Of a stretch of 64,000 nt of DNA, positions 16,615 to 25,413 are shown piece after piece. The stretch spans positions 434,001 to 498,000 of the forward strand of contig NZ_CP012040.1 in NCBI RefSeq assembly GCF_001050135.1, read 5' to 3'. Each line of letters opens with the position of its first letter. The first letter of the stretch is position 1. The position numbers were made by a program, and so were the translations under genes. This DNA comes from Cyclobacterium amurskyense. GTDB lineage: Bacteria > Bacteroidota > Bacteroidia > Cytophagales > Cyclobacteriaceae. The notes under the pieces were generated by a model. It was given only the letters and a program-made list of their open reading frames with translations. It did no database searches and was not told where the DNA came from.

Positions 16615-19600
16615 ATGAAAGTCCAAAAATTAGACATTTCACATTTAAAGTTTGTGATCCTCCTATTCAGTTTACTAATAGGCATTAGTTTTTCGTCCAG
16701 TTTATGGGCACAATCCAGCACTACATTGGAACTTGAAAAGCAAAACCCCTCCTGTTCAGGAAATGGGAGCATAACGGCATTGCTTGTAAACGTGGACAAT
16801 TCGGGGAATTTAGCCTACAACTTATATTTGCTCCCTGGGGGAGACCTGCTATCCACAAATCAAAATGGGATTTTTGAGGAATTAGAAGCAGGTACCTATA
16901 GTATTACAGCAAATTACACATCTGAAGGTAACCCAAAGGAAATTTCTTCCGAGATTACTTTGCTTACAGCATTTGAACCTTTGTCATTTACAGTAATTTC
17001 CAACAATCTTTGCAACAGTGATCTTGGTAGGATAGAAGTGGATGTACATCAGGGAAATCCCGCAACCTACCAATTACAAGGTCCTACCCCAAGAGCTGCT
17101 CAAGAAAGCCCTGTATTTGAAGATCTTTCTGCAGGGACCTATACGATTATTGTCACAGACAATTGTGGAGACAGGCTTTCCCAATCCTTTGAAATTCAAA
17201 AAGCTGAGTTTTTGATTGATAGTGAATTCCAGCAGTTTGAAAATGAATTAAAAAGCTGTGGAGTGATTAGTGTTGGTCACCAATTGAATTCAATCGGTTC
17301 GGATATTTCCTATCCACTCCAAGTAAAATACCTTATCTATACTCCTGGAGGAGATACAGAAGAAGTCAATATTGTAATAGCAACCGGTTCTTCTTCAGAA
17401 AACATTTTTTTTGCTGACCTACCATTCTTCCATGACCAAGCCTATACTTATGATATAAAAATCACCGACAACTGTGGTCAAACTACAGCTTTAGAAGGGA
17501 ACACAATCAACCGTAAGTTAAGCATTTCCAATGACCTGCTATGGGGTGCAGGACTTTGTGGAAGAAGAAGACTTTCAGTAAAACCTTCTAATTTCACCGC
17601 ACCATTTACTATTAATTTCACAGACTTCCCTGCCGGTTTTGATCCTGTATCTTTTAATTCACAATATCCAGGACCATTTGATGAAGAGAATGTTTTTTTC
17701 GGATCCACTGAACTACCCATCCCTGCAGGAAACTATGCATTTACCTTGGTAGACGCCTGTGGAAATTCAGCAAGTATTGAGAAAGAGTTGCTTGAAAAAT
17801 TAAGTGGTCCCGGTGCAACTGTTTACAAGGGCTGTGGAGTAGACTTAGGTTCTGTTCAATTGAACAGTTTTGACTTTGAATTTACTAAGGTGGAATTGAC
17901 TAAAGCTCCTAACTCCTACACGGAACCGGTTCCGGCCGACGTTAGTCAAAACATTAGTGTTAGCATAGACCCGAGAAGGTTCTTTATGGGAGGACTTCCT
18001 GCAGGAGATTATGAATTCACCTCTTATACAAGTTGTGGTACTACCCACCTTACAAAAGTTACTATAGAAGGCGTAGCAGTAACTGAAAACCAAATTGACG
18101 TAGTCGAAAATTGTGGTGCTTTCAATCTTTTCCTGAAGCACAATGACAACCTAAACAGTAATCAAGCTGCAATATTTGGAATACAAAAACTAGATCCTAT
18201 CTCAGGTGAATGGACACACCCTGGAACGGGAAAGGTTTACAATCCCTCGGATGAACTTAGCAATGAAAATGCAGTACTATTGACAAATGGAGCTTCAAAT
18301 ATTAATCTAAACTATTCTGGAAAACTAAGATTACTCAAATCCTACCGGGTATGGAAAAATGGAAAGGACATGATACTAAACCGACCCCAGACCACCTATT
18401 GTATCGAAACTTTGAAGTCATTTGAAATAAAGGAAAAGAGCACTTTCAGTAGCATTAACACTTTCAAATGCTCAGGGGACAGTTATGAGATGTCTGTAAA
18501 TGCCAGTGGTTATCCTCCCATTACTTATAAAATTGTAGAAAAAGATGGTTTACAATTTGTTGTAGACAATGGCGAGGACCCCTTATTCACTGGCCTTGAA
18601 TCTGGTAAATATAAATTACAATTGGAAGATGCCTGTGGAAATTTAACCAATTCCACAGTACAGGTAAGGGGGGAAAACCTACCTAAAATCACTCCTGTAA
18701 ATCTATGTGAAGGGGAGAATGGGGCACTTTTGATAAAGAACCTTGATTTTCTTCAATTTGAATGGTACAAAGGTGGAAGCCCAGAAACAATCCTTAGCAC
18801 TGGCCCCCGACTTGAATTTTCACCCTTTAACTTGGCTACCGATGCAGGTACTTATTATGTAAGAATCAGCGATACCAATCCCGAATCATGTGTGAATAGA
18901 ACTCTAGAATTTAGGATTGATGAATCAAGTCTAAACCCAGAACCAGGTGAGGGTCAGGAGGTGAATCTTTGCAAGGGTGAAATTGTAAATTTATTTGACT
19001 TTTTGGATGGACCGTTTGACAATTATGGTACTTGGAGCGAAGCAAGTGAAAGTGGTGGACTAATTGAGAACACATGGTCCTCTTCAGAAGTAACACCTGG
19101 CACCTATACCTTTGATTACACAATTACGGGTATTTGTTCCGGAGAAAAAACCAGTACCGTAACCATTAACCTAGAAGATGTTCCAGATGCACCAATTGGC
19201 AATCCTATTCAGGAATTTTGCAGTCCTGGTGAGTATACACTTGCTGACTTAGGGGTAGAAGGCAGCAATATTGAATGGCATTTGTCTCCATTAGGAGAAG
19301 CAATACTGCCGGCTAACACGAGCCTTCAAAACGGAATGTCCTATTACGCATCCCAGAACAATGGCACCTGCTTTTCTAACGAAAGACTAGCCGTTAAAGT
19401 ATTTGTTTATCCTGAAGTAGAAAACAATACAATTTCAGGTGATCAGACCTTGTTTCAGATGGAAAGCCCTGAAATTATTATTGGCAGCACACATCAGGGA
19501 GGATCGGGAGATTTTACTTATACCTGGGAAAAAAAATCAAATTCATCTGACTGGGAGGTTATAAATGGTGCAGAAGAAAAGGATTATTCACCTCTCCCAC

Positions 19601-20979
19601 TATTAGAAACTACTAGCTATAGAAGAACCGTAAGTGACAATACCTGTGGTGGTTTTGTGAGCAATATAGTTACCAAAACAGTGCAGGTGGCCCCCATTAT
19701 CGCTACCAATGATGTCTTTGGTCCTTTTAAAAATTACCAAACCTACCTATTGCCATCCATACTATTGAATGACAGCCTAAAAAGCAAACCGCTTTTGCCC
19801 GAGGAAGTTAACATAAGCATTCTGTCTATAAGGGACACAGGAGGGAACAGTATTCAACTGGACTACCAACTGGATGAAAACGGAAGTCTTTCTTTACCAG
19901 AAGATATTCTGCCAGAAACCTATACAATCCAGTACAGTATTTGTCAAAAAGAAGTACCCGGAAATTGTAGTGAAGCTACGGTTACCTTTGAAGTGCTGGG
20001 AATTTCCCTTGAAGCCGAAAAGAAAATTGACAGGACTCAAGCCCTACCTGGTGAAATAGTAAACTATTCTATCACTATCAAAAACACTAGCCTTTTTGCC
20101 TTAGAAAACATTGTTCTGACCGAAATATTACCCGAAGAATTGATGATCTTGTCATCCACTCCTCTTCTAGAGAATAACAATACCTGGAAAATACCGGCAC
20201 TTGCCCCTGAAGAGATTACTTTATTTTCTTTATCCATAATGCCCACCACAGACGGGAATTTCACCAATGAAATAAACATAGCAGTTGAAAATTACAATCA
20301 AACAATTGCTAGTGAAGAATTGCAGGTAAGGCCTAAGATGGTAGACATGTATATACAAAAGTCCTCTGCCAGCAGCCCTGTTAATGATGGCAATACTTTT
20401 GAATACCAAATAACCGTAGGAAACAATGGGCCTGACCCTGCTGACAATATTAAAATTGTGGATTTTTTACCAGATGAATTGAAATACCTGAGTGCAAGCT
20501 TAAGTTCGGATGGACTATTTTCATCGCCAATATTCTCACAGGAGGGTAAATTATTGATATGGGAAGTGGCTCAATTCCCCGTAGGAGCAACGTTTCAAAT
20601 CAATTTATTGGTCACTGCCATAAAAGATGGAAGGATCAATAACAGGGCTGAAGTAAGCGCAGATGGAGAAGATGTTAAACCCGAGAACAATACCTCCATC
20701 GAGACCAAAACTATCTTGCCTCTCTTTATTCCAAATGTAATCAAACCGGATGGTGATGGAAGAAATGAAACCTTTGTCATTAGGGCTTCACACAGGTTTG
20801 AGCGTGTTGAATTATCCTTATATAACCGCTGGGGAGATATTGTGTATACCTCCAGCGATTACCAGAACAACTGGTATGCACAAGGATTATTGGCTGGCAC
20901 TTATTACTACCAGATAACAGGTATAAGTTTTGATAAAAAAGAACAACAATACAAAGGTTGGGTACAGGTGATTAAATAA
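16615..20979 (+). CDS. T9SS-secreted surface protein with gliding-type C-terminal domain
   Basis: The ATG at 16615 gives 1454 aa with a proper signal peptide (LKFVILLFSLLIGISF...WAQ). Many beta-rich modules follow; at least five end in a Y-x-x-x-x-x-D-x-CG word (VTDNCGDRL, ITDNCGQT, LVDACGNS, YTSCGTT, LEDACGNL), spaced 90-200 aa. Two DUF11-like repeats lie near residues 1150-1380 (IVNYSITIKNTS, FEYQITVGNNGPDPADNIKI). The last ~85 aa (FIPNVIKPDGDGRNETFVI, LSLYNRWGDIVYTS, LLAGTYYYQITG) are the type B (CHU_C/TIGR04131) T9SS sorting domain. It should be exported by SprA-type machinery and act at the cell surface, likely as an adhesin. Paired with a PorP/SprF gene 4 bp downstream. Confidence 0.88.
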   Translation: MKVQKLDISHLKFVILLFSLLIGISFSSSLWAQSSTTLELEKQNPSCSGNGSITALLVNVDNSGNLAYNLYLLPGGDLLSTNQNGIFEELEAGTYSITANYTSEGNPKEISSEITLLTAFEPLSFTVISNNLCNSDLGRIEVDVHQGNPATYQLQGPTPRAAQESPVFEDLSAGTYTIIVTDNCGDRLSQSFEIQKAEFLIDSEFQQFENELKSCGVISVGHQLNSIGSDISYPLQVKYLIYTPGGDTEEVNIVIATGSSSENIFFADLPFFHDQAYTYDIKITDNCGQTTALEGNTINRKLSISNDLLWGAGLCGRRRLSVKPSNFTAPFTINFTDFPAGFDPVSFNSQYPGPFDEENVFFGSTELPIPAGNYAFTLVDACGNSASIEKELLEKLSGPGATVYKGCGVDLGSVQLNSFDFEFTKVELTKAPNSYTEPVPADVSQNISVSIDPRRFFMGGLPAGDYEFTSYTSCGTTHLTKVTIEGVAVTENQIDVVENCGAFNLFLKHNDNLNSNQAAIFGIQKLDPISGEWTHPGTGKVYNPSDELSNENAVLLTNGASNINLNYSGKLRLLKSYRVWKNGKDMILNRPQTTYCIETLKSFEIKEKSTFSSINTFKCSGDSYEMSVNASGYPPITYKIVEKDGLQFVVDNGEDPLFTGLESGKYKLQLEDACGNLTNSTVQVRGENLPKITPVNLCEGENGALLIKNLDFLQFEWYKGGSPETILSTGPRLEFSPFNLATDAGTYYVRISDTNPESCVNRTLEFRIDESSLNPEPGEGQEVNLCKGEIVNLFDFLDGPFDNYGTWSEASESGGLIENTWSSSEVTPGTYTFDYTITGICSGEKTSTVTINLEDVPDAPIGNPIQEFCSPGEYTLADLGVEGSNIEWHLSPLGEAILPANTSLQNGMSYYASQNNGTCFSNERLAVKVFVYPEVENNTISGDQTLFQMESPEIIIGSTHQGGSGDFTYTWEKKSNSSDWEVINGAEEKDYSPLPLLETTSYRRTVSDNTCGGFVSNIVTKTVQVAPIIATNDVFGPFKNYQTYLLPSILLNDSLKSKPLLPEEVNISILSIRDTGGNSIQLDYQLDENGSLSLPEDILPETYTIQYSICQKEVPGNCSEATVTFEVLGISLEAEKKIDRTQALPGEIVNYSITIKNTSLFALENIVLTEILPEELMILSSTPLLENNNTWKIPALAPEEITLFSLSIMPTTDGNFTNEINIAVENYNQTIASEELQVRPKMVDMYIQKSSASSPVNDGNTFEYQITVGNNGPDPADNIKIVDFLPDELKYLSASLSSDGLFSSPIFSQEGKLLIWEVAQFPVGATFQINLLVTAIKDGRINNRAEVSADGEDVKPENNTSIETKTILPLFIPNVIKPDGDGRNETFVIRASHRFERVELSLYNRWGDIVYTSSDYQNNWYAQGLLAGTYYYQITGISFDKKEQQYKGWVQVIK

Positions 20980-20983
20980 CAAA

Positions 20984-21958
20984 ATGAAATCAATCAACTT
21001 AAATAGCATTCTTTTGATTTTGGTAATATTTGCCACCCTTAAAGGCGTGCAGGGCCAACAATTGCCCCAATACAGCCAATACATATTCAATGCAATGCAC
21101 GTAAACCCAGCCTACGCAGGATATAAAATTGATCCATTCGTCCAAGCCACTTACCGAAGTCAGTTTGGAGGATTTGAGGGTGCGCCCAAAACTTTTTCCC
21201 TTTCGGCAGACATTGCAAACTCATTACAAACCATGGGATTTGGTCTGAATATTAATTCAGACCAATTTGGTGCCAGTGATATACAGTCTATGTTACTCAC
21301 TTATTCCTACACTGTACAGATCTCCTACGAAAGCTTCTTGTCTTTGGGCCTTAGCTCAGGATTTACTTCCTATGGCCTTGACGCAAGTCAATTCCAGCCG
21401 GATGATCCCAATGACCCTGGCATCCCTCAAGGGAGAATCAATGCGATTACACCCAATTTAAATCTAGGGATCTTTTTCCACACACCTGTGTTTTTCACTG
21501 GTTTAAGTGCCTATAACCTTGTTGGACAAAACATACTGGAAAAGAAACAACTTGCGATAGCCACACACAATTATCACTTTTACTTCCAAATGGGCGTGCT
21601 ACTCCCAATATCAAATGAACTGTCCTTCAAACCATCTGTACTAATTCGTGAGGACCTGAATGGGCCTACCAGCTATGACATCAACGCCATGTTTCTGATA
21701 AAAGAAAACTATTGGATTGGCACTTCTTTTAGATCAGGACTTTCTAAAAACAAGACCATGATTTCTGAATTATCAGGGAATAGAACCGCTCTTGCTTTAC
21801 TATTTGACTTTTTCATTACTGATGACCTAAGAATGGGCTATGCTTATGACTTTAACTTAAACAGCAAAAGCAATTACATCAATAACAGCCATGAACTCTC
21901 CTTAGGGTATTACCTCAACAGTAAATGGCTCAGTAAATATAGAAATAGACATTTTTAA
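20984..21958 (+). CDS. PorP/SprF family type IX secretion outer membrane protein
   Basis: A 324-aa protein: signal peptide to about residue 24 (VIFATLKGVQGQ), then QLPQYSQYIFNAMHVNPAYAGY, the family signature, and RSQFGGFEGAPKTFSLSAD. The remainder alternates as an outer-membrane beta-barrel and ends KYRNRHF. SprF-like proteins are needed for secretion or surface attachment of one specific type B CTD cargo, commonly encoded directly upstream (SprB-SprF in Flavobacterium). The 4-bp gap to the 1454-aa cargo gene fits that pairing exactly. No terminator is evident after it. Confidence 0.92.
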   Translation: MKSINLNSILLILVIFATLKGVQGQQLPQYSQYIFNAMHVNPAYAGYKIDPFVQATYRSQFGGFEGAPKTFSLSADIANSLQTMGFGLNINSDQFGASDIQSMLLTYSYTVQISYESFLSLGLSSGFTSYGLDASQFQPDDPNDPGIPQGRINAITPNLNLGIFFHTPVFFTGLSAYNLVGQNILEKKQLAIATHNYHFYFQMGVLLPISNELSFKPSVLIREDLNGPTSYDINAMFLIKENYWIGTSFRSGLSKNKTMISELSGNRTALALLFDFFITDDLRMGYAYDFNLNSKSNYINNSHELSLGYYLNSKWLSKYRNRHF

Positions 21959-22043
21959 ATAAACCTTCCTCACAAAGTTAAATTAAACACCCCGTTATCT
22001 CATTCCCTCAGAAATAAGAACTAGACCAGGCATTAATCAGGTT

Positions 22044-23801
22044 TTAGCTGTGTTTTAGTTTCATTAGCTTTGCCTTATCTTTTTTTGATTGAAGGGATAT
22101 CATTTCTTCTATTTCTGTTTTTTTGCTCAAAGGATTACAATGTTCGAAAGCCTCGTTTGTCTTAACAAAAAAATTATCCTTTCCAATTTCATTGATCAAC
22201 CCACTGCTATAAAAAATATCTCTAGCAGGGCCAATCGCTCCTGCAACGACCAATTTTATTCCTTTGTTTTTCAATTCATTAATTAATTGGCGTAACATAT
22301 GAACAGCACTACTATCTATATAATTAATGGCCTCCGCATTCAGGATAACATATTTCACCTCAGGCCCTTTTTTATCAAGCTGATTTTGCAATTCATTTTT
22401 AAAATATTCTCTATTACCAAAATAGAGCTGGGCATCAAAACGAATTATTAAAAATTCCTTAAAAGTTTCTGTATCCTCTGGAAAACGAGCTATATTTTTA
22501 AAATAATCGGTATTTCGTATCCGACCCAAAACAGCAATATGTGGCCTTGAAGTCCTGTAAACTAACAACAGCAAAGAAATCAAAACCCCTAATAGTATAC
22601 CTTCTTTTATACCTACAGTAAGAGTGATCAGGAAGGTAGCTAACAATAGGTAAAATTCATCTCTTCGGTTTTTAAGCAGATCGATGGGGTATTTAATATC
22701 TATCAATCCAAAGACAGCTACCATAATAATTGCCGCCAAAACTGCATTTGGCAAATAATAGAACAAAGGTGTTAAGAACATCAATGTTAGCCCAACCACC
22801 ATCGCACTTACTATTGGCGCGACGCCAGTTTTAGCACCTGCTTGATCATTCACTGCAGTTCTTGAAAAACCACCAGTTGTTGGGTAGGATTGAAAAAACG
22901 ACCCAAGAATATTCGACGTTCCCAAGGCAATAAGCTCTTGATTGGGATCGACCTGATAGCCTTGATGCTTTTCCTCAATCGCCTTGGCAACAGAGATAGC
23001 TTCCATAAAAGCGATTAGGGCCAAGGTCATCGCAATGGGAAGCAGCTCTGAAACTCTTGAATAATCGATGGAAGGGACTTGAAACGTAGGTAACCCACTT
23101 GGTACTTCACCGACAATCTTCACCCCAAGGTCATTCAATCCCAAGAAATAAATCCCCAAAACACCCACGACCACTACTACAAGTGCCGCAGGAATACGAC
23201 TATCGATTTTTTTAATCGACTTAATGAGAATTATAGCGATTACACCGATAGCAAGGGTAATCATATTGGTATCGGTAATGGTAGCCAATGCATTTTTTAA
23301 TAGGAAATGTATTTGATTGCTACTTTGAATAGGAGTACCTAAAAGATGCTTTAACTGACTTAGACCAATGATAATTGCGGCAGCAGAGGTAAATCCACTA
23401 ATTACAGGTTTTGATAAAAAATTGACCAAAAAACCCATTCGCAGTAAGCCCAACCCTAGCTGAATAAGCCCCATAAATAAAGCCAAAAATATGGCCATGG
23501 CGATATATTCATCTATACCGGAAAGAGCTAGAGCCCCTAGACCAGATGCAACAAGTAAAGAATCCATTGCAACAGGCCCTACCGCCAATTGTCGCGATGT
23601 ACCCAGTATGGCATAAATGATTTGCGGAATCAAGGACGCATAAAGTCCAAAAACCGGCGGAAGACCAGCAATCATGGCATAAGCCATCCCTTGAGGAATA
23701 AGCATAATGCCTACGGTCAACCCAGCTCCAACATCGCCGGATAAATAAGATTTCTTATAGCTCGGAAGCCATTGGAGTATTGGGAAATAACGTTTCAACA
23801 T
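22044..23801 (-). CDS. SulP family anion transporter with STAS domain
   Basis: A 585-aa SLC26/SulP protein. The N-terminal signature YLSGDVGAGLTVGIMLIPQG and GLPPVFGLYASLIP, followed by about 12 membrane helices, then TTGGFSRTAVNDQAGAKTG, are typical. A cytoplasmic STAS domain covers roughly residues 440-560 with the anti-anti-sigma-like core NYIDSSAVHMLRQL. Members carry sulfate, bicarbonate or dicarboxylates; the substrate cannot be read from sequence, and no carbonic anhydrase gene is adjacent. Single gene, with a TACATTTG box upstream. Confidence 0.93.
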   Translation of the reverse strand: MLKRYFPILQWLPSYKKSYLSGDVGAGLTVGIMLIPQGMAYAMIAGLPPVFGLYASLIPQIIYAILGTSRQLAVGPVAMDSLLVASGLGALALSGIDEYIAMAIFLALFMGLIQLGLGLLRMGFLVNFLSKPVISGFTSAAAIIIGLSQLKHLLGTPIQSSNQIHFLLKNALATITDTNMITLAIGVIAIILIKSIKKIDSRIPAALVVVVVGVLGIYFLGLNDLGVKIVGEVPSGLPTFQVPSIDYSRVSELLPIAMTLALIAFMEAISVAKAIEEKHQGYQVDPNQELIALGTSNILGSFFQSYPTTGGFSRTAVNDQAGAKTGVAPIVSAMVVGLTLMFLTPLFYYLPNAVLAAIIMVAVFGLIDIKYPIDLLKNRRDEFYLLLATFLITLTVGIKEGILLGVLISLLLLVYRTSRPHIAVLGRIRNTDYFKNIARFPEDTETFKEFLIIRFDAQLYFGNREYFKNELQNQLDKKGPEVKYVILNAEAINYIDSSAVHMLRQLINELKNKGIKLVVAGAIGPARDIFYSSGLINEIGKDNFFVKTNEAFEHCNPLSKKTEIEEMISLQSKKDKAKLMKLKHS

Positions 23802-23817
23802 AAGAATAATTTAAACT

Positions 23818-23825
23818 CAAATGTA
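23818..23825 (-). promoter_or_regulatory. Putative -7 box of sulP gene
   Basis: Minus strand TACATTTG, full TAnnTTTG match, 17 bp before the ATG. No -33 TTTG at the normal distance. Confidence 0.42.
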
Positions 23826-24550
23826 GTGCACAACAAAGCCTGATACCGTAACATTGGTCACAGATCCATTAATTTACTTTACCCAACTATCCCCTTTCGG
23901 CTAAAGCTAAAACACTCCAGACAAAATGGATCACTTGGTTGCTTTTCCCATCCTCACATGAAGGCTATGACTTTATCTTCAATAAAATCACGTATTGCAT
24001 AATTTTGGTCAAAAGTATAACTTCAGGCTCCAGCACCTGCATTAAAAGCATTGGAACGACCAACTATTTGATCTATATTAACCATTCAGGTAAAATACTG
24101 TGGCCGTTCTCTACAATATAAACTATAATTAATAGGCTAAAATGGAAAAAGAACCAAGCAACGCACAACTTTAAACAAAAACCCAAAGCTTTAACCCGAA
24201 TATGCAATAGACAATCTATTACGTGCTGAAATCGCTTCAAAATCAACCACTTCGTTGCTGTTTTCAATTTCACCATAGCGGTGCTATTCTAAAATATCCA
24301 AACAGCCTGATTTTCTTGCGATTGCAACACTTCCCGTAAACACGGGACAGGCTTCACCCCTGACATTGTCAGGACGGAGAAATCCTATTACATAATCCGG
24401 GTTTAAAATACTAGAGGAAAATTAGAGATGCATTACCCTAACTGCATAAGGAGGTGGTTTGGTGTAAATAATACCATTTCATATGGAAACTGAATGAATA
24501 ACAATAAAGTTGTATGTTCATAATAATATCAAATTGTATAAAAATACGCG
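23826..24550. other. Intergenic region with MITE-like element
   Basis: About 725 bp without a credible gene. It contains the 207-bp repeat at 24195-24401; a minus-strand frame at 24073-24276 arises from the repeat. The part before the repeat has only short open frames of no family resemblance. Confidence 0.55.
24195..24401 (+). repeat. MITE-like dispersed element, long copy
   Basis: 207 bp, direct copy of 60581-60746. By hand alignment about 130 of the first 138 positions match. The ends are imperfect inverted repeats (cccgaatatgcaatag at left; ctattacataatccggg at right). The flanks tttaa (24190-24194) and tttaa (24402-24406) could be a target duplication or an extension of the inverted repeat. 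About 40 bp more than the other copy lies near the right end, holding two small hairpins (cccgtaaacacggg and cctgacattgtcagg). No transposase inside. Confidence 0.75.
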
Positions 24551-25240
24551 ATGACGACAAAACCCAATGAACAATCGATTGTAATGTTAGGTGCTAGTGG
24601 TGCCGTTGGTACAGCAGCTTTAAACTCTCTTCTTTCTCTAAAAAACATTCAGCAACTTACCTTGCTTGGAAGAAATCCCATTCCAAATGTAAATGCTGAC
24701 TTTGTAAAACAATACAAAATCAATATTCATGAACCTAAGTCGTACCTGGACTATTTACCTGGTCACAGAAGTGCTATCTGCACTTTAGGTGTAGGTGAAC
24801 CTTCAAAAATAAGTAAAGAAGAATTTATTAAAATTGATAAAACGGCTGTTTTAAATTTTGCAATAGCATGTAAAAATGCTGGAGTCAAACATTTTGAGTT
24901 ATTGGCCTCAGTAGGAATACATGCTGAATCAAGATTTTTCTATTTAAGAGCAAAAGGGGAATTGGTCGAAGCTTTAAAAGACTTGAATTTTGATCGGTTA
25001 AGCATATTTCAACCATCAATGATTTTAACACCCACAAACCGATATGGGCTATCACAAGCCATTACCTTGAAAGTATGGCCCTACCTAAATCCGTTATTGA
25101 TCGGGGGATTAAGGAAATACCGTGGTATACCGGTAGATGTATTAGGACAGGCAATGGCAAATAACATTTTCAATAATGGTAAAGGTTATGAAATTTTACA
25201 ATGGGATCAGTTTTATTCGGTAACAAAAAAACGAAACTAA
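24551..25240 (+). CDS. NAD(P)-binding protein, HTATIP2/TIP30-like atypical SDR
   Basis: A 229-aa Rossmann-fold protein. The dinucleotide motif GASGAVGTAAL is at residues ~14-24 and TLLGRNP follows at the end of beta-2. FELLASVGIHAESRFFYLRAKGELVEAL carries the Y...K pair (Y and K three apart plus one, YLRAK) of the atypical SDR HTATIP2 group. FDRLSIFQPSMILTPT matches the family's later block. Probably a cytoplasmic oxidoreductase or redox-sensing protein; substrate unknown. It has no operon partner. Confidence 0.8.
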   Translation: MTTKPNEQSIVMLGASGAVGTAALNSLLSLKNIQQLTLLGRNPIPNVNADFVKQYKINIHEPKSYLDYLPGHRSAICTLGVGEPSKISKEEFIKIDKTAVLNFAIACKNAGVKHFELLASVGIHAESRFFYLRAKGELVEALKDLNFDRLSIFQPSMILTPTNRYGLSQAITLKVWPYLNPLLIGGLRKYRGIPVDVLGQAMANNIFNNGKGYEILQWDQFYSVTKKRN

Positions 25241-25413
25241 AAAGCAATTCAAAAAAGGGCTAATAGTATCAATTTCTAAAAATCCCTGCTTGGCTTTTTG
25301 AAAATAATTGGATTTAACAGCCTTTAGGGCAGCATGCCATTTACAATAATCCGCCGTTTTTTGTTAATTTGCGTATTAAATTTAAACATATCTTAATTCC
25401 AGACGATTAGAAC

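Noticed and set aside
23939..24121. 60-codon plus-strand open frame in the sulP downstream gap
   Set aside because: No promoter box, no conservation that I recognise, ends at a random stop next to the repeat.
24073..24276. 67-codon minus-strand open frame beginning MVKLKTATKW
   Set aside because: Its first half is the MITE-like repeat read backwards; the other copy does not keep the same frame beyond the repeat.
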